From positions 1,736,001 through 1,800,000 of the forward strand of contig NZ_CP019509.1 of NCBI RefSeq assembly GCF_002002905.1: a DNA stretch of 64,000 nt, in the 5' to 3' direction. The notes under the pieces are model-generated. The model worked only from the letters and a program-made list of their open reading frames with translations, made no database searches and was not told the DNA's origin. Shown here one piece after another: positions 62,267 to 64,000 of this stretch. The translations under genes and the position numbers were made by a program. The stretch comes from Aquaspirillum sp. LM1 (GTDB lineage Bacteria > Pseudomonadota > Gammaproteobacteria > Burkholderiales > Aquaspirillaceae). How positions within the stretch are numbered: the first letter of the stretch is position 1; the number at the start of each line of letters is the position of its first letter.

Positions 62267-62932
62267 TTAGCGCAGCGAGATTACCGGCCAGCCATACGCC
62301 TGGGCGTGGCTACGCAGCGCATCGTCCGGGTCTACCGCCACCGGGTCGCTCACTTGCTCCAGCAGCGGGATGTCATTGCGTGAATCGCTGTAAAACCAGC
62401 TGCGCGGAAAATCGCCCAGGGTTTGCCCGCGTTCGGCCAGCCAGGCGTTCAGCCGGGTGATCTTGCCGTCCTGAAAGCACGGCGTGCCCAGCGGCTTGCC
62501 GGTGTAGCGGCCATCGGCACCTACCTCGGCCTCGGTGGCAATCAGGTGTTCCACCCCCAGTTCGGCGGCAATCGGGCCGGTGATGAAGCGGTTGGTGGCG
62601 GTGATGATCACCACGCAGTCGCCGTTGGCCTGATGTTGCTGGACCAGCGCACGGCCCTTGGCGGTGATGATCGGGCGGATATGGCTATCCAGGTATTGCC
62701 GATGCCAGGCATCCAGCTGTTCGCGGCTGTGGGCGGCCAGGGGTGCCAGCTGGAAGTCGAGAAAGGCGTAGATATCCAGGGTGCCGGCCTTGTAGTCGGC
62801 GTAAAAGCGGTCGTTTTCCCGGTTGTAGTGGTCGGCATCCAGCGCGCCCTGGGCAATCAGGAAACGCGGCCATTCCACGTCGGAATCACCGGCCAGCAGG
62901 GTATTGTCGAGGTCAAACAGGGCAAGATTCAT
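62267..62932 (-). CDS. HAD-IB family hydrolase (SerB/CicA-like phosphatase)
   Basis: A 221-residue phosphatase. The start is MNLALFDLDNTLLAGDSDVEW with the nucleophile Asp in FDLDNTLL. Motif II is in VVIITATNRFITGPIAAELG, the Lys near DGKITRLNAWL, and motif IV is in SWFYSDSRNDIPLLEQV. This is the HAD-IB group that includes phosphoserine phosphatase-like enzymes; the substrate is not known. It lies 28 bp after hda on the same strand. Confidence 0.9.
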   Translation of the reverse strand: MNLALFDLDNTLLAGDSDVEWPRFLIAQGALDADHYNRENDRFYADYKAGTLDIYAFLDFQLAPLAAHSREQLDAWHRQYLDSHIRPIITAKGRALVQQHQANGDCVVIITATNRFITGPIAAELGVEHLIATEAEVGADGRYTGKPLGTPCFQDGKITRLNAWLAERGQTLGDFPRSWFYSDSRNDIPLLEQVSDPVAVDPDDALRSHAQAYGWPVISLR

Positions 62933-62960
62933 GGCAGAGCTTCAAGAGGGAAGGGGCGGC

Positions 62961-63638
62961 TCAGTCCTGCAGCAGCCGGGATTGCAGAATATTTTTCACC
63001 AGCGGCACGGTCACGGGCCGTTGCAGCGCCAGCGAGTAGCGATCCAGTGTGTCGAGCATGCTGGTCAGGCTGGACAGGTCACGCCGCCAGTGGGTGAGCA
63101 GATAGCGGAACACTTCGTCCGGCACGTTCAGTTGGCGGGCACCGGCATGGCGGCGCAGCGCGGTGAGCTTGTCGCTGTCGGACAGCGGCTTGACTTCCAG
63201 CACCAGGCCGGAGGCCAGCCGGGTGGCCAGGTCGGGGCGCAGCGCCAGCTGGGCCGGCGGCAGGCGGCCTGCCGTGAGCAGGCGGCCACCGGATTCTTTC
63301 AGGGCGTTGAACACCGAAAACAGGGTGATCTGGTCGTCCGGGTCAAGGTCGTCCACGTGGTCAACCGCCACTGCGCTGGCCTCGCGGACAAAATCCGGCA
63401 GGCGTTCGCTGCGCGCATCCAGATAAATGGCGGCCCGGCCTAGCGCGTGGGCGTGCTCCACCCAGGCGTTGAGCAGGTGGGACTTGCCGCTGCCGCCCTC
63501 GCCCCACAAGTGAACAAAACGTTCGGCTGGCGGGGCCGCTGCGGTGAGCGCGGCAATGACTTCCCGGTTGCGCTCGGCAATGAAGGTGTCAAAGGCCGGC
63601 GCGGGAGGCGGGCTGAGGTCGAGGATCAGTTGGTTCAA
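62961..63638 (-). CDS. hda: DnaA regulatory inactivator Hda
   Basis: A protein of about 225 residues, a DnaA-like AAA+ domain that with the beta clamp converts DnaA-ATP to DnaA-ADP. The P-loop is LWGEGGSGKSHLLNAW, Walker B VDHVDDLDPDD, and GRLLTAGRLPPAQLALRPDLATRL holds sensor I. The N-terminus NQLILDLSPPP carries the clamp-binding motif. The family start (MNQLILDL) matches the TTG at 63638; an in-frame ATG at 63665 gives nine more residues and is the alternative. Both have weak ribosome sites. It heads the HAD-DUF815-Nudix cluster. Confidence 0.88.
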   Translation of the reverse strand: MNQLILDLSPPPAPAFDTFIAERNREVIAALTAAAPPAERFVHLWGEGGSGKSHLLNAWVEHAHALGRAAIYLDARSERLPDFVREASAVAVDHVDDLDPDDQITLFSVFNALKESGGRLLTAGRLPPAQLALRPDLATRLASGLVLEVKPLSDSDKLTALRRHAGARQLNVPDEVFRYLLTHWRRDLSSLTSMLDTLDRYSLALQRPVTVPLVKNILQSRLLQD

Positions 63639-63743
63639 CGGTGTGCGTCGCCGGTGGCAAATCATGAAAAAAACATCAGGAGGCGATTTTACCGTATTTG
63701 CGGCAAAAGCTTGTGGCTTCTCGCACGCATGGGCTGACAAAAG

Positions 63744-63781
63744 CCCGCCCCCCGCTACCGGGCAGGGCAGCGGGGGGCGGG
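63744..63781 (-). terminator. Intrinsic terminator of the surface-protein gene at the window end
   Basis: CCCGCCCCCCGCT pairs with AGCGGGGGGCGGG; on the minus strand the stem is followed by CTTTTG. It lies 36 bp after the stop of the partial gene. Confidence 0.7.
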
Positions 63782-63816
63782 GTGGGGTGGCTTGGGCGGT
63801 GGCCCCTGCCGATGGA

Positions 63817-64000
63817 TTACATCTTGACGAAAGCCAGATCGCTGAAGGTGAATGCCGGCGTTCCGCTGAGCTTGATGGCCAGGTCATCGCTGGTAAAGCT
63901 GCTGGCACTGGTTTGATCCAGCACCAGATAGGTATCACCGGCAAAGGCAAACGCAGTGACCTTGGGCGCGCTGGCCGAGCCGGCCACTGCCGCCTGGTTA
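63817..64000 (-). CDS. C-terminal end of a surface or secreted repeat protein (S-layer/RTX-like), partial
   Basis: About 60 codons up to the TAA at 63817: AGSASAPKVTAFAFAGDTY and then LVLDQTSASSFTSDDLAIKL ending FSDLAFVKM. The pattern of a 'DTYLV.D' strand followed by a 'D..IKL.G' strand resembles the last module of S-layer or RTX-type calcium-binding adhesins. The rest lies outside the window, so the identity is tentative. A terminator follows. Confidence 0.5.
   Translation of the reverse strand, partial: NQAAVAGSASAPKVTAFAFAGDTYLVLDQTSASSFTSDDLAIKLSGTPAFTFSDLAFVKM

Noticed and set aside
1-64000. tRNA, rRNA and known riboswitches
   Set aside because: No cloverleaf, rRNA or recognisable aptamer sequence was found by eye in the intergenic regions; short ncRNAs cannot be excluded without covariance searches.

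Overview
The window looks like a GC-rich chromosomal segment of a betaproteobacterium of the order Neisseriales, most likely a Chromobacteriaceae relative. The reasons are the protein families present, the folC-dedD-cvpA-purF and hda-centred gene orders, a peroxiredoxin-glutaredoxin hybrid gene, and intergenic repeats carrying ATTCCC-N8-GGGAAT cores like the dRS3 motif of Neisseria. No rRNA, tRNA or CRISPR array was seen.

Layout, 1-18 kb: nrdA (partial, minus) with tandem NrdR-like boxes; typA converging on mtaD-ubiG; a repeat-rich gap with a candidate sigma-54 promoter; a four-gene polyamine-type ABC transporter (ATPase, binding protein, two permeases); a Cache-type chemoreceptor with a 12-G tract just upstream; a YaiW-like lipoprotein; and a small monooxygenase-fold gene. 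Then comes a plasmid-like pair, a KfrA-type coiled-coil protein and a tyrosine recombinase, followed by an OsmC protein. 18-32 kb: an acyl-CoA dehydrogenase, an NfeD-like protein, a YejF-type double ABC ATPase, tandem repeats, an NlpC/P60 lipoprotein, Uup, two small genes, and folC-dedD-cvpA-purF.

32-43 kb: a TnpB-only IS605-type element sits between the truncated glutaredoxin end of a hybrid peroxiredoxin and the C-terminal remnant of a pyridine-nucleotide-disulfide oxidoreductase. It is followed by a lytic transglycosylase, an NDUFA9-like epimerase and cca, another repeat block, a secreted hydrolase, a MOSC protein, a thioesterase and FadL. 44-50 kb: a FadN-type multifunctional beta-oxidation enzyme and a thiolase. 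The thiolase stop codon comes from the end of a second IS605-type element that carries tnpB and a tnpA with a nonsense codon.

50-64 kb: an isolated gene of about 3.1 kb encodes an N-terminal HD domain joined to a GHKL (Hsp90/MORC-type) ATPase and a long unrecognised C-terminus. Its HD part has host-like composition, while everything downstream is clearly AT-rich. It lies next to the remains of a small membrane-protein gene, so it looks like an acquired accessory locus and is the best candidate here for an undescribed (possibly defence or stress) system. Putative housekeeping genes follow: putA, a branched-chain amino-acid binding lipoprotein, tyrA, and a minus-strand cluster of hda, a HAD phosphatase, a DUF815 ATPase, a Nudix-ThiE fusion and a YtkA-like membrane protein. 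The 3' end of a surface-type repeat protein closes the window.

The fatty-acid genes may form a regulon. The acyl-CoA dehydrogenase, fadL and fadN-fadA each have an AAAC-N4-GTTT palindrome at the promoter, the type recognised by PsrA-like TetR repressors.
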